NCBI RefSeq assembly: GCF_902686445.1
Contig: NC_062222.1
Span: forward strand, 134,671,035-134,735,034
Length of the DNA stretch: 64,000 nucleotides
Direction of reading: 5' to 3'
Origin: Sciurus carolinensis
Taxonomy: Eukaryota > Chordata > Mammalia > Rodentia > Sciuridae
In this document: piece by piece, positions 36,003 through 48,219 of the stretch
How the letters are laid out: each line of letters starts with the position of its first letter
How positions within the stretch are numbered: position 1 is the stretch's first letter
The notes under the pieces: generated by a model
What the model was told of the DNA's origin: nothing
The model's database searches: none
What the model saw: only the letters and a program-made list of their open reading frames with translations
Position numbers and translations under genes: made by a program

Positions 36003-37020
36003 CATAAGATAGATAGACAGATGATAGATATATAGGTAGATGATAGATGATAGATAGATAATAGGTAGATTTTAGATAATAGATGGATTAGATAGATGAT
36101 GGATAGATAGATGATAGATAGATGATAGAGGGATAGATAGATATATAGGTAGATGATAGATGATAGATGGATAGATAATAGGTGGATGATGATAGATAAT
36201 AGATCAATTAGATAGATGATAGATGGATTAGGTAGATTAGGTAGATGATAGATAGATAGATAGATACATAATAGATGACAGATGGATAGATGGATAGATA
36301 GATACATAGATACATAGATAGGTAGGTAGATAGATAATAGGTAGATGATAGATGATAGATAATAGGTAGATAGATGATAGATGGATTAGATAGATGGATA
36401 GATGGATTAGAGATAGAGAGATAGTAGATGATGGATAGATAATAGATTAGATAGATGATAGATGGATAGATAATAGATTAGATAGATGATAGATAATAGG
36501 TAGATGATAGATGATAGATATTAGATAGATAATAGGTAGATGACAGATGATAGATAATAGATTCGATAGATAATAGACAGAGAGATAGATGATAGAGATA
36601 GAGAGATAGACAGATAGATAGATGATGGATAGATAGATGACAGATGGATAGATAGATACATAGATACATAGATAGGTAGGTAGATAGATAATAGGTAGAT
36701 GATAGATGATAGATAATAGATAGGTAGATAGATGATAGATGGATTAGATAGGTAGGTAGGTAGATTAGATAGATGATAGATGGATTAGATAGATGGATAG
36801 ATGGATTAGAGATAGACAGATAGTAGATGATGGATAGATAATAGATTAGATAGATGATAGATGGATAGATAATAGATTAGATAGATGATAGATAATAGGT
36901 AGATGATAGATGATAGATAATAGATTCGATAGATAATAGACAGAGAGATAGATGATAGAGATAGAGAGATAGACAGATAGATAGATAGATGATGGATAGA
37001 TAGATGATGGACAGACAGAT
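36003..37020. repeat. About 1 kb GATA-family array with a longer repeat unit of about 354-363 bp
   Basis: GATA-type (TAGA) tetranucleotides with GATG, GGTA, GACA and TTAGA variants cover about 1,018 bp. The order of variants is itself repeated: a 'gatacatagatacatagata' block at 36301 recurs at 36655 (offset 354). The unique marker 'attcgat' at 36561 recurs at 36924 (offset 363). The right half of the array is therefore a tandem duplication of a long composite unit. The reverse strand gives long Leu/Ser/Ile/Tyr-rich open frames that are not genes. Confidence 0.95.
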
Positions 37021-37460
37021 AGGAACACAGGAACAGCCCAAGCTTCACTGGCAGCTGGGGGTGAGCTGGAGGCGGCAGGTGTCCCAGTGTCCCCACCCTG
37101 TGCCTCGGAGCACTGTGGGAGCACCCGTGGGCCATCGGGCCGGGGACACCAGCGCTCCCTGGAGCACCTTGGCGTGCCAGGCTCCACTGGGATGGCTGCC
37201 TGCACTCCCTCATGGATCTGGACCTGGTCCTTAGGGTTCCCTCACTCTGCTCCTGTCCCAACGTGTCTGAGCCCTTCCCGGGGAGGCTGGAACAGAAGGC
37301 CGGTTGTCTAAGGGGAACAGTCCTGGGAAGCCCCTCCCTTCCGCCTCCTCCTGTTCTTCCTCTTTTCCCACACAGTTCTAGGGAATTCTAGTTATAATTG
37401 CTTTAACTCTGCTGTAGAAACTTAAAAGCAAAGAAATGAAACCACCATAATCACAGCTGT

Positions 37461-37572
37461 CCTTCCTCCCTTCCTCCCTTCCTCCCTTCCTCCCTTCCTC
37501 CCTCCCTCCCTTCCTCCCTCCCTCCCTTCCTCCCTCCCCTCCTCCCTTCCTCCCTTCTTTCCTTCCTTCCAA
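37461..37572. repeat. (CCTT)n / CCCT polypyrimidine microsatellite
   Basis: About 112 bp of pure pyrimidine on the plus strand, mostly TTCC/TCCC units, 440 bp after the GATA array. Confidence 0.95.
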
Positions 37573-38234
37573 ACATAATTATCTTGTATTTCCAAAACCT
37601 GGGATGACTTTTCCTTTTGTTTTCTCTCCTCGCCTGCACCGTGTCATGAACCTTCCTCATGCCTCTGGACACAGGGATCCCAAGAGGTGGGGCAGCCTGG
37701 GGGGTGGGGTCTGGGAGTTCAGGTGCAGCTGTGATGAAGCATCGTCAGCAGGGGTGGCCCTGCTGGTGTCCCCATGGAGACACCACCCAGCTGCTGCTGC
37801 GTTTGGTACCTTGTGAAATGTCAGTCACCCACCCTCCCGGGCAGGCAGTGGTGAAGTTTCCTTCCTGGAGGGGCCTTGTCAGGGGAGGGCCCCGCTCAGG
37901 CCTGCTGTGGGCAATGATGGACATGCAGAGAAACCCGGAGCCTACAGGTGTTCTTCCCATCCCCCACCGGCAGCCCCTGGCCCGGCCTGGGAGCAACTTC
38001 TACGCGCCCTGGGCACTGTATGGACGGTTTCCACTCTGCAGCCCGGCCGAGAGCATCTCAGCCAGTCAAGGCCACGGTGCCAGGAGCCAGCACTGCCTGA
38101 GCCTGGTGCTTGAGGCTTCTGCAGCAGCCACACTGCCTCACCGGTTCGGAGGCGGGGGCTCTGCAGTCAAGTCTGTAGGGTGGGCTCCCCTGGCCTCTCT
38201 CCCTGGACATGGGTGGCATCTTCTCCCTGTGCAT

Positions 38235-38388
38235 ATGTGAGTCCTGATCTCCTCCTTTATAATGACATGGGTCATACTGGTGAGGGCCACCCGATGGCCT
38301 CATTTTAGCCTAACTACCTTCTTAATAGTCTAACCACTCAGGGCTCCAGGTATGGATTTAGGGAGCAACTCCATCCATAACAGCCCCC
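38235..38388 (-). mobile_element. MLT1 LTR 5' fragment, antisense
   Basis: 'cgatggcctcattttagcc', 'taactaccttcttaatagtc' and the terminal 'actccatccataacagccc' follow the reverse-complemented MLT1 start. Confidence 0.65.
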
Positions 38389-38865
38389 TGCCCAGACATC
38401 TTTACTCTTATTTATTCCTAAATGTGTGGGTGGCCAAGGTTTCCCAGGACTCCAACAGAGCCCGCAAGGACCCTGGCTTCTTCCCCCAAATGAAGCGTCT
38501 GAGTGATACTGCTGTGGAAGAGGGCGGGAATCCAGCCCGCCTCGCCTGCTACTCATCAGCAGAGGCTTGGTTTCCTCATCTGAGGAGTGGGGAGATCCTC
38601 ACTAAGGGAGAAAGGGGACCACAGTGGCCGTGAAGTTGAGCCCACCCCTCCCACCTCTGCACACACTGAGAAGCCCGTGGCAAGCCCCTGGCCTCCCCTG
38701 CCGAGGGCTTGCTCTGCCTGTGGCAGGAGCAGACAGAAGTACCCGGGTGGCTACAGCCAGTGATGCTGTGTGTGACGTGAGCTGTGTGCCGTGTCGCCCA
38801 GAATCCAGGAAGGAACAGTTGCCACAGCCGGCTGCCTCCCTGCTGCCAGTTTCCTGGGTCTGTCC

Positions 38866-39270
38866 TGCTGTAACAAAGTAACACAAGTGCAGGGGCTTAG
38901 AGCAACAGGAACTCCCTCAGTCTGGAGGCCAGAGGCCCAAAATGAAGGTGCCTGCAAGGTCGGTTCCTTCTGACGACTGTGCCATGCTGCTGACTTGGCT
39001 TCTGGTGGCTTTCGACAGTCTCTGACCTGTAGCTGCCTGACTGTGTTGTCTGCCTCCATTGTCACACGGTCTGACCCCTGTGTGTCTGAGTCTGTGTCTC
39101 CTTTAATAAGGACTTGAGTGATGGGAGCTAAGTACCCCTGCTCAAGTATGGCCTCATCTTAACTCGATTACATCTTCCAAGACCCTGTTCCCAAGCCACC
39201 CGTGTTCGCTGGTACCAGGGCTCAGCACGTTATGTGTCCTTTGAGGGGATGTGATTCAACCCCAGCACCT
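38866..39270 (-). mobile_element. MLT1-type LTR, antisense
   Basis: 'tcctgctgtaacaaagtaac', 'cagtctggaggccagaggcc', 'tttaataaggacttgagtga', 'cgattacatcttccaagacc' and 'tgtgattcaaccccagcac' follow the full reverse-complemented MLT1 order. Confidence 0.75.
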
Positions 39271-39609
39271 TCCCTCTCTAGGGTGACTGACTGGTCCTAG
39301 AAAGGTTGCCCAGAGCTATCAGGGAAAACCCCACATCCCAGAAAACCCCCGGTCCCAGGCATCCCGGGACAGCTGGTGGGTCCCATTCCCACCTCACGTT
39401 CTTCCCCCGCCCATACTTTCTAGATCACTCCTAGAAGCTCCTGCCACTCACGCCCCTGCCCGTGCCTCCGGGGGCCCAGCCTAAGCAGCAGCGGCGGCTG
39501 GGGCCTCCCAAGTGCTTGGTGTTAGTTACTGTGCTTGGTCCTTGTCCATGTTGTCCTAATCTGTCAGGCACCTTACTGGACACGGAGGGAGACACAGAAT
39601 TAATTGCAC

Positions 39610-39755
39610 AGATTTGGGGCCCAACAGCACAACCCTGAGTCCCAGCTGGGCCACTCAGCTGCTGGTGTTGGGCAGGCCATTCCCACGTTCCCTGGCTGGT
39701 TGCTCTCTGAGCTGCAGTTGCCATGTCTATAAGGCAAGAGCATTGTCCTCAATAT
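39610..39755 (+). repeat. MIR SINE relic
   Basis: 'ctgagtcccagctgggccac' and 'tgctctctgagctgcagttg' with 'gtctataaggcaagag' fit MIR. Confidence 0.5.
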
Positions 39756-41773
39756 TGCAGCAGACTTTCTATAAAACGGCCAGGCCTCCTCCTGCTGTGT
39801 CTGCCCAGGGACGTGCAGCTGTGGCTGCCGTCACTCTCCTTAGTACTCTCCTTAGTTGTTTCCTTCCTTATTGTCCTTGGGAAGAGGCGACAGAAGCAGC
39901 AAGACAGGAAAGCGCATTCCGGATGAGTGCTGGAAGCGTCTTGCCACCCCCTTACTAACGGGGCGCTCTGGGGTCAGCTGCCCTGAGCTTGTCTGTTCAC
40001 TTGGTCGCCCCCGTATGACACCCTCTCCTCCTTCTCTCTCTGTACATCCTCCTTCCAGTGAAATGTTCTAGAATGTGAGATGGAGGCCTCTCTTTCTCTG
40101 TTCTCAGTCCTTGCTGTGGTCAGCATCCGGGTGGCTGGTGCCGTCCACTATGAACCCCACAGGCAGCCTAATCTGTCCAACATGAGCACCCACATTTTCT
40201 GGTTGGGAGAAGATCGCATGTAAATGTCTGCTTACTTGACTCCACTGGAGTTAGAATATTCTGTTTGAGTTCAATCAGGTGTGGAAGGGAGGAAACGATT
40301 CTTTTTACCTTGAAAAAATATTGGGTGGTATCTCAATCGCCTCTGAAGAGTCGGGGTAGGGGCAAGGCATGCTAGCATCTTGGAATCTAAAGGCCAATAA
40401 AACCGCCCCCTTGCCTCTTGGGGTGCTGCAGGTGGTGCGTCTTGGGTCTGAAGGGAGGAAGACACTCACTCTGTCCTGCATTGCCTGGGCCTGGAGCAGT
40501 GAGCAGGAGGGACGATCCTGCCCTCATATTTCAGGGAAGAACAGCCATGTCCTTTATGGGGACGGGGGTCCCGGGGAGCTGCGCAGGGAGGAAGCCCCTG
40601 GTGGGGAGAAGGGTGAGCGCTGGCAGAGCCTGAGCAGGCAGAGCAGCTGCCAGAGAACTTGGAGGATGGATGGTAACTCCAGAGGGAGCACAGGAAGACC
40701 CAGGCCAAGTCCTCCCAGATCCGAGGACCTGAGAGGCTCAGGGCTTATCAGGGGGCTCTGGGAAGCCGCTGCGGGATTCCAAGGCATGGTCTGTTTTGCG
40801 TTTTCTAAGGACCTCTTTAGCTGCCAGCAGGGGCTGGATTTGGGGAAGCTGCTCACCCTTGGAGTGAACACGTTGAAAAGTACATAAAACCAGGTTTCTC
40901 TGTATATGGGTCAGGGGAGCAATTGCCTGGAAAACAGCACAGAGAACTTTCTAGAGTGGGAGAGAGGTTCTATATCTGGATAGAGATGTTGGGTACACAG
41001 CTTTGTGCTTTTTTTCCAAACTCAATAAAATGTAGCCTTAAGATCCCTGCATGCTGCATGCTGCTGTATACAACTTCTACCTTGATATTTTTTAATGATA
41101 TTTTTAAAAAATGCTACAGGGCAAAGTCATCAGGCTTTAATAGCTAAGACAGCAGAGAGTGAAGAAGCTGTCCAGGGTGATTTCCAGGTGCCCTGGGCAG
41201 GTGGGAAGAGGGCAAGGCCTCTGATGGAAACAGGTAGAGGGGGAGCAGGCTTGCCAGGGAGAGGGGGGTGGGAGGCAGAGTGTAGACAGGGTTGCTGATG
41301 TGGCTTCCAGCAGGCAACTGCAGGGCTGTGTCTACTTCAAAGATTCTTGGGCAGCTCCAAGATCTTTACTATACAAACGACAGTGGCTCAGGAACCCCCC
41401 CGAGATGTAAGCTACCATTATGACCGCTGTTCCCTTCTCGCCGGCCCCATGAACACCCTAACATTTCTGGTCTACTCTGCCCACAAAATAGAAGAACACA
41501 CACCTTTCAATGCTCGCTGCAAGATGAAGCGAGGAGCCACTGGCGTGTAAAGCATTTGACTTCCCACCAATCACTAATGGCAGTACGAGAGTGCCGTGTG
41601 CATCACCAAAGGAGCAAGGTCCAGCCCTGTGAGGGGCAGGGAAACTCAACAGAGGAACTGCACTTTTGTCACATTGTGACAATCTAACTTTCTGTACCTC
41701 CATGTGTCTCCATAAAAGTCCTCTGATCCCATCCATGCATCCTTCATGCAAAACACTTTTATTAAGTATGAAC

Positions 41774-41895
41774 AGGGGTTGTGGCTCGGCGATAGAGGGC
41801 TTGCCTAGTTTGGCTGAGGCACTGGGTTCAATTCTCAGCACCGCATATAAATAAGTAAATAAAATAAAGGTCCATTAACAACTAATAAAAAAAAA
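41774..41895 (+). mobile_element. ID-type SINE with intact target-site duplication
   Basis: The head 'ggggttgtggctcggcgata' carries the A box and 'actgggttcaattctcagc' the B box. The squirrel-type AAATAAAATAAAGG tail ends in an A-run. A 10-bp direct repeat, AAGTATGAAC, occurs immediately before (41764-41773) and after (41896-41905), the mark of L1-mediated retroposition. The host sequence resembles an L2/MIR relic. Confidence 0.93.
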
Positions 41896-42339
41896 AAGTA
41901 TGAACCAGGCACCGTCCAGGGCTGGGGGACATTGGAGAGCAAGGAACGTAGACCCTCACATGTGGACCCTGCACCTGGGGCTGTGACTGCGGTGAATCCC
42001 AGATGGGCATCAGTGTGACATGCACTGCCCCCACGTCAGACACAGAATTGAAATGGCACGTGCGTGAGCCTTTTCTACTTTATGGGAAAGATCTTTCAGT
42101 CAGCCTTTCAAGGAGGCCTACGGGGTGCCCAACGTCACTGCCTCTCCAGGGCCTTCCTCTCTCAGCCGCAATCCTGTCCTTTGAGACTCGCGGAGAAGTA
42201 GCCCCTGAAGCGGGGCTGAGCGTGCCAGCCTGGCTCCTCCCCTGCTGTGGACTGATGATGGCGTCCGTGCCCCACTCGTGTGACGAGCCCCTCACCCCTG
42301 AAGTATCTGGAGGAGCTTCGGGGGTAGGTGGGCTTCAGT

Positions 42340-42590
42340 GAGGTCCTGAGCATGGGCCCTGATGGGATTAGTGCCCTCGTAAGAAAAAGGAGGACGAGGG
42401 CTCACTCACTGTCTCTGCCATGTGAGGACACAGAAGGCAGCTGCCCGCAAAGTCAGGAGGAGAGCCCGCACCAGGGAACTGAACTGCCGGCACCTTGACC
42501 TTGGGCTTCCAAGCTGCAGGATTTGGAGAAAGTAACTGTCTTCTGTTTAAGCCACTGCGCCTGTGGTGTTCTGTCAAGGCAGGCTGGGCG
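42340..42590 (+). mobile_element. MLT1-type LTR, sense
   Basis: 'gatgggattagtgccctcgt', 'catgtgaggacacagaagg', 'caccttgaccttgggcttcc' and 'gtttaagccactgcgcctg' follow the sense MLT1 3' half. Confidence 0.75.
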
Positions 42591-43204
42591 CCCCAAGGCC
42601 TGAGTACACTGGGAACAAAGAAAAGAGGACGGCTCTGAAAGGGGGAGAGCAGATGACCGTGGGGGGCACCTGGCCCAATACGCACCCGGACAGAGCACAA
42701 GAAGGGGAAGCGGCCCAGCTGGGGAAAGGATTGGCCAGGGTCTTCACCCAGAATGGCCAGAGCAAAGAACAGACAAGTTCCCAGCCCTGCAGAATGACGA
42801 GCCAAGCACAAGCCACAGAGCTTACCTCCAGGACACAGGCTGTGGAATTTTAGACCCCCAGAGCTAAAAAGAAAGCCCTGAAAGTTTACTACGGGAAATT
42901 CTAAGAAGAAATGAGACCCAGACGGCAGCTCGCCCCTCTGCGCAAGGCTCTCCCTGAGGAACAGAGAGCCCTGTCCTCGAAGTCTTGAGGAGAATGTTCT
43001 GGATTGTAGTGTGAACCTGGCCAGGGCAGCCTCCAGTGTGACAGCGAGGTCAGCAAGGCAGCTGGAGCTCAGAAGCCAGAGGTCGCCGAGCGACTCCCTC
43101 CCACCCTCAGCGAGCCGTGGCCCCGTGTGTGTGAGTGGCTAGCTGGGTGTACCACGTCTCCAGAGCCTGGCCCACGGGAGCCGCTTCTCTGCGTTCACCT
43201 GTGA

Positions 43205-43385
43205 TCTGTTCCCATGAGAGATCTCCTTCCCCTTCTTCTAAGGCCACCGGCCTGTCAGTTTAGGCCCAGCATGAGGACCTCATTTAACCACAATGACCTT
43301 CAGAAGCCCTCTCGCCTAATGCAGTCACTGGAGTTGTGACCTCAACACATGGATTGTGGGGAGGACCACCATGCAGCCCCTAGCA
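43205..43385 (-). mobile_element. MLT1 LTR 5' part, antisense
   Basis: 'atgaggacctcatttaacc', 'taatgcagtcactggagtt' and 'gacctcaacacatggattg' match the antisense MLT1 start. Confidence 0.6.
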
Positions 43386-44377
43386 AGAGGGAACCTTGAG
43401 GGCAGGTGGATTCGTTGGTTCCGTAATCACCCACGGGGCACCCACAGTAATCCACACCCTGTGCGGGCACCAGGCCACGGGGCTGAGCAGACCCAGACTC
43501 GGTGCTGCGCCGTCGTGAGGGTTCTGCCTGGCAGGAGGCCGTCATGGATCAGGCACACCCAGGAGATCACGGCGCAGCCTGAAAGGCAAGAGGGGAAGCC
43601 AGGAGGGATTACGACACAGGGGCCTAGTCCTGGGAGCGGGGCAGGCTGCTGGAGGACGAACCCAGCAATCGGAATGAGGCGGAGACTGGACAGGGAGGCG
43701 TCAGGGAAGGAGACACAGCGAGCGCAGAGGCCCTGCGGCCCAGCCAGCGGTGGGGAGGCAGCCCCGGCAAGCCTGGATGCCCAGACGGGGTTCCAGGAGC
43801 CCTGGGCAGGGCAGGGAGACCTCCCCCAGCCTTGGGGCCAGCTGAGGAAGGGGTCTCACCCCAGGAGCAGTGGGAATGGATGGGGGGCTGAACAGAAGGC
43901 TGCTGTGACTTATGTTTCTGAAAGCCCCTTTGACTTCGGTGTGGACAACAGTGAGAAGAGGCCACAGGGACAGGGTCGGTGAGAAGGGAGGGTCGCTGAT
44001 AAACTCAGCGCCCTGCGGATTCTGGTGAAGACACTTCCCTTGGGAGGTAGCCTTGCACAGTCACCCAAGCACCAGCGTCTGCAGTTGTCCTCACACCAGG
44101 AGGGCGGGGCCGTGTGGTCCTGACCAAGGCCACGTGGCCTGTACAGACACTTGGCCCATCCCAGGCTAGACTTCCAGAGTGGACGTGATGCCAAGAGAGG
44201 CTCGACCAGAGGCGGTGAAGGAAGGACTTGAAGGGAGGTCACACGGGCTGCCCTCGGCTGCGTCCATCCCAGACGCCCTCAACAGCCTCGGGCAGAGCCC
44301 CGGAGGAGGGAGAAGAGGGGCACCCGGAGCACCAGGTGCCAGGCACTGGGACACGCTCCCAGAGACTCGCGCGAGAG

Positions 44378-44790
44378 GTGTTATGGTTCAGATGCGAGGC
44401 GTCCCCCAAAGCTCAAGTGTGAGACCACGCAAGAGGGTGTAAAGGGAGAGTGACTGGGTTACGAGAGCCGTGACCCAGTCAGTGCCTTAACCTAGCTGGT
44501 AAGGATTGGCTGGTGACTGTAGGCAGGTAGGTGTGGCTGGAGAAGGTGGGTCATCGGGGGTGTGTATCTGTCCCTGCGGAGCCAAGTACTCCTCTCTCTC
44601 CCTTCCCCCTCTCCCTCCCCTCCATCCCCCTCTCCCTTCCCTCCCCCTCCCTCCCCCTTCCCTCCCCCTCCCTCCCGCTCTCCCTCCCTTTCCCTCCCCC
44701 TCTGAAACCCTGAGCCCCAGAGTAAACCGTTCCTCCTCTAATTGTTCTTGTCAGATCTTTTGTCGCAGCAGCAAAACATCTGACTAACAC
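44378..44790 (+). mobile_element. MaLR-type solo LTR, sense, with expanded pyrimidine tract
   Basis: Starts TGTTATGGTTCAGATG and ends near 'aaaacatctgactaacaca', giving the TG...CA ends of an LTR. The end contains 'agagtaaaccgttcctcct', the region of the LTR polyadenylation signal. No internal retroviral coding sequence is present. Confidence 0.75.
44589..44703. repeat. (CCCTCC)-type pyrimidine tract inside the LTR
   Basis: About 115 bp of C/T almost without interruption, with units such as CCCCCTCC. It is expanded from a CT-rich part of the LTR. Confidence 0.9.
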
Positions 44791-45567
44791 AGGAGCAGGT
44801 CACCAGGTGTCGTGGTGAGCTCCGAGTCCCCAGGGTGCTCTGCCAGGTGCGACCGCCAGGAGCAGAGGGTTGTCAGTCAGAGTACTCCTTTGCCCTGTGC
44901 AAATGTGGCAGCACTCTGCTGCCACATTAACCCAGAATCACCTTGGGTTATTATTTAGTTACCTCCAGAAGAAATTGGTTTTCTGTGACTAGGTTTCTCG
45001 GCAATGCCCACGCCCCTCCTCTGGGCCCACCGACGCCAGCGATCTACGGAGGAATCCAGGGGTCTAATTTGTAGGAGCACACAGCTACGTTCCCAGGATT
45101 TACTTCTCATCTATTTTCCTTCTTCTTGGAAGTTGTTACATTTTCATGCAATTCAGATAAAAGGGAATAAAAAAAAACTGAGATTGATCTTTTATACCCA
45201 GGACCTAAATGTAGCACTTTGCCAAAATTGCCTTTTATTTTTAGCATAATTTGACATTATACCCTATTTTGAAAAGAAATGTTCTTATGATCAGAGAATA
45301 CGGAACATTTTCATGACCATTTCTAATAACATAAAAGATATGTTTTTTTCTGCCGCGGTAACAGAACTATAGGAATAGTTTTTATGTAAGTGGGGAAGGG
45401 AGAGTGGGAACGAGGCAGCTGGGAGGTCTGAGCAGCCACCCGAGATGAGGTTCCCCTATGTCTGTCACTTTCCTGCTGCCTCAGTTCTCTTGGGAGCTCC
45501 TGGGAGGTCCCCAGGCCCTCGGGGGTCAGCGCCGACCTCCAGAACGTCCTCAGCTAAACCACACTGC

Positions 45568-45621
45568 TAAAATTCCATTCGAAGCTTATTCAGGTAAAAT
45601 CCCATTCGAAGCTTACTCACC
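45568..45621. repeat. Tandem duplication, two copies of a 27-bp unit
   Basis: TAAAATTCCATTCGAAGCTT at 45568 recurs at 45595 with one change in that part. Both copies keep the TTCGAA and AAGCTT palindromic sites. Confidence 0.85.
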
Positions 45622-47565
45622 TGTGCAAACTGCTGCTTGGGTTTCCGTTCACACTCTAGCCCTTCCTGAATCTCTTCCCTATTTGTGCCTCAGGCACTCA
45701 CTGTCTGGTGCCTTTTGAAAAGATGTCCTTAATTTTTAAGTAGCCAAATTGATCAATTGCTTTCTGGCTGGGTTAAGCTTTCTAAATTGTGAAGGTGCAT
45801 TTACAGAAATCCTCGAATGCGATTGTGTCCACGTGCTCTTGGGCAGCAGACGGCCCAAGAGAGGGGGAGACCCCCAGGGTCCCGTGATGGGTTGACTGTT
45901 TGGGGAGGCAGATCTAGAATCAAGGTCTGGTGGTGGAGAGGCAGGGTCCTTCCCTCTCCAGACGTGCTAAAAACCACTTGCTGGGGACACTGGATAGACC
46001 CTCCCTCCCAACAGTGGCCCAGGAGAAGATGAATCGCTCTGAAGCCACTGGGCACATGCAGACTGCTGAGTCCCTTCGGAGTCCAAGAGGAGGAGGCGGG
46101 AAGGGAGTGGCACATGCGTCCTCTGCACGGGTCCCTGCCTGGCCACCTTTGCTGAATGTGCAGGCACAGGACAGGCGGGTACAGAAGCAAGACGGTGGCT
46201 TCCGGTGGCCCACCCGAGTTGGAATCCAGATGCAGCCCTCACAGCTGACCACCTCAGACACGTTGCCCTGTCTCATCTCCATATTGTCACCTGCGAGAGA
46301 AGGAGCCAGAGCCCTGCTTCACAGGGGCGTCGGGGTCACGCCCTTCACTGCTCCCCCCACGGACACCAGGGAGGGAGGCGGGACAGAACCTGCAGAGGGC
46401 GAGAGCCACCGGCCAGGCCGACCCTGAGCCTCAGCTCCGCGCTCATTCCTCCGCGGCCCTGGCCACGTCTCAGCGCCCTGTAACCCGCAATTTCATCTTC
46501 TGTAAAAAGGAAATGAAAACGGCTATTTCCAGCGTGGCTTCGGGGATGGAGGGGTGGAGCGCCTGTGATATTGCTGGCACGCGGGAGTGCTTAGAAGTGC
46601 GCCTCCCTTCTCAGATTGTACACAGTCCTGCTCGCAGCAGCACCGGGCTGGTGCCTGATGGTGGGCACAAAATCATTTCTAGCAGCTAGACACCAATAAA
46701 TGTCCTTCATCTACCAAAACTGGCAGCTTCCAGCTCCTAGCCAGGAAGCTATGGGGACAGCCCCCTGTCTAATCTTGCTCCTTCTGTCCATCTGGTCCTT
46801 CCCGTCCCTGCTCAGCCCTGGCCCTGACCTTCCGTTTCACCCCAGGATTGCAGGAGCTGAAGGTCTTCTGTTCCTTTGCTTGGCTGTAGCCAGGTCTCTG
46901 CTTGTCTTCCCGCGGTGAGCACAGTGTGGCAAACACAGGCTCCGGGTCAGACTGCCAGACTCAAATCTTAATTTTCCTGCATAGCACCCCCTCTCACCCC
47001 ACCCCACCCCCCAAAAAAATCCTGGACCCATATCTTTGACTCTTAGCGTCCCCATCTATAGGACAGCACCTGCACCCCCGGGTTGGGAGGACGGCCAGGG
47101 GGCCAGCAAGGCCCTGCACAGCAAGCCGTCACAGGCCTTTGCTGCTCCTTCACCAGCCTCAACCCTGCTCCCAGCCCAACCCTGACGAGAGGCCATGCGG
47201 CTCAGGGGAGAGCGTGGGTGAGCTGCGCTCCCAGCCCTGCCACTTCCTGTAGGGCCACCTGGGTGAGTAGCACAGCCTCGCTCCACCGAGGTTTCCTCAT
47301 CTGTAACAAGGAACTAACTAGGCCTGGCCGTGATGCCAAAGAGCGGCTCCATAGCCGGGTGGAGTAAACGCCCACGTCACTTGCCTCCTTCCTTCCTCTC
47401 GCCCTGGGCCAGCTCACGACACCCCCTTACCCAGGCCTCTTACTAAGGAGCTGCAGAGCCGGCATTTAGGATTGCGCTCTGATGTTGTGGGCAACGTAGG
47501 AGAGGTGGCGAGCACATGTCTGCCAAAGGCCCTGTGTCCTCTAAGGCCAGGAGCAGGTCTTAGCT

Positions 47566-47905
47566 GTCTGTGCTGCTATAACAAAACGCTACAGTCTGGG
47601 TTATTTATAAAGAAAGAAACGTGTTTCTCACAGTTTTGGAGTCTGGAAGTCCAAGATCAAGCTACCAACAGATTAAGTGTCTGAAGGGGGACACTCTGCT
47701 ACCCAGATGGTGCTCCTTTGCTACATCATCACATGGAGGAAGGTGGGAGGGCCAAAAGGTCCTAGTTCCCCGCGTCCCCTCTGGAGACCCCGATCCCCTC
47801 CCTCCTGGATTACTCTCAGCCTGACAGCCCCCTCCTCTTGCCATGATCACATTGGGGTTCAAGGTCCAACACATGAGTTCTGGGGGTGCTCTCAGATCAG
47901 AGCCG
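47566..47905 (-). mobile_element. MLT1-type LTR, antisense
   Basis: 'gctgctataacaaaacgcta', 'tttctcacagttttggagtc', 'tggaagtccaagatcaagc' and 'gatcacattggggttcaagg' follow the reverse-complemented MLT1 order. Confidence 0.75.
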
Positions 47906-48219
47906 GGGCCTCTAGCCCGTGAGGCTCCTGCACGAGGGGCAAGGGTCCTTTCCTTCCTGGCATGGCTGCAACAGTCACAGGTTCTTAACTGAATTCTGCA
48001 GAACGGGATACCCTGAGCAATGCCCATCAGGAGTCTTGGGAAATGGAAGAGGTGGGAGCTCTGTAGGCGGCAGGGAGGCCTCACACGGCTCACGAGTGGC
48101 CCGGAGCCTCTCTGAATCTCAGAGCATTCACGGGTTCAGTGAATGTCCGTTAAGAGTCGACTGGGTTATCGACCACCCTTGGGCCCTGGGGTACAAGAAA
48201 AACAACGATGCCTGCCCTC

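Noticed and set aside
36002..37261. Leu/Ser/Tyr-rich minus-strand frames over the GATA array
   Set aside because: Direct translation of a tetranucleotide repeat, not a protein gene. The array also lacks the spacer/repeat structure of a CRISPR locus.
41774..41860. tRNA gene suggested by A and B boxes
   Set aside because: The A-rich tail, target duplication and matching copies elsewhere show that it is an ID-type SINE.
43356..43982. Open frame of 208 codons on the plus strand
   Set aside because: It begins in an MLT1 relic and shows no family motif; GC-rich chance frame.
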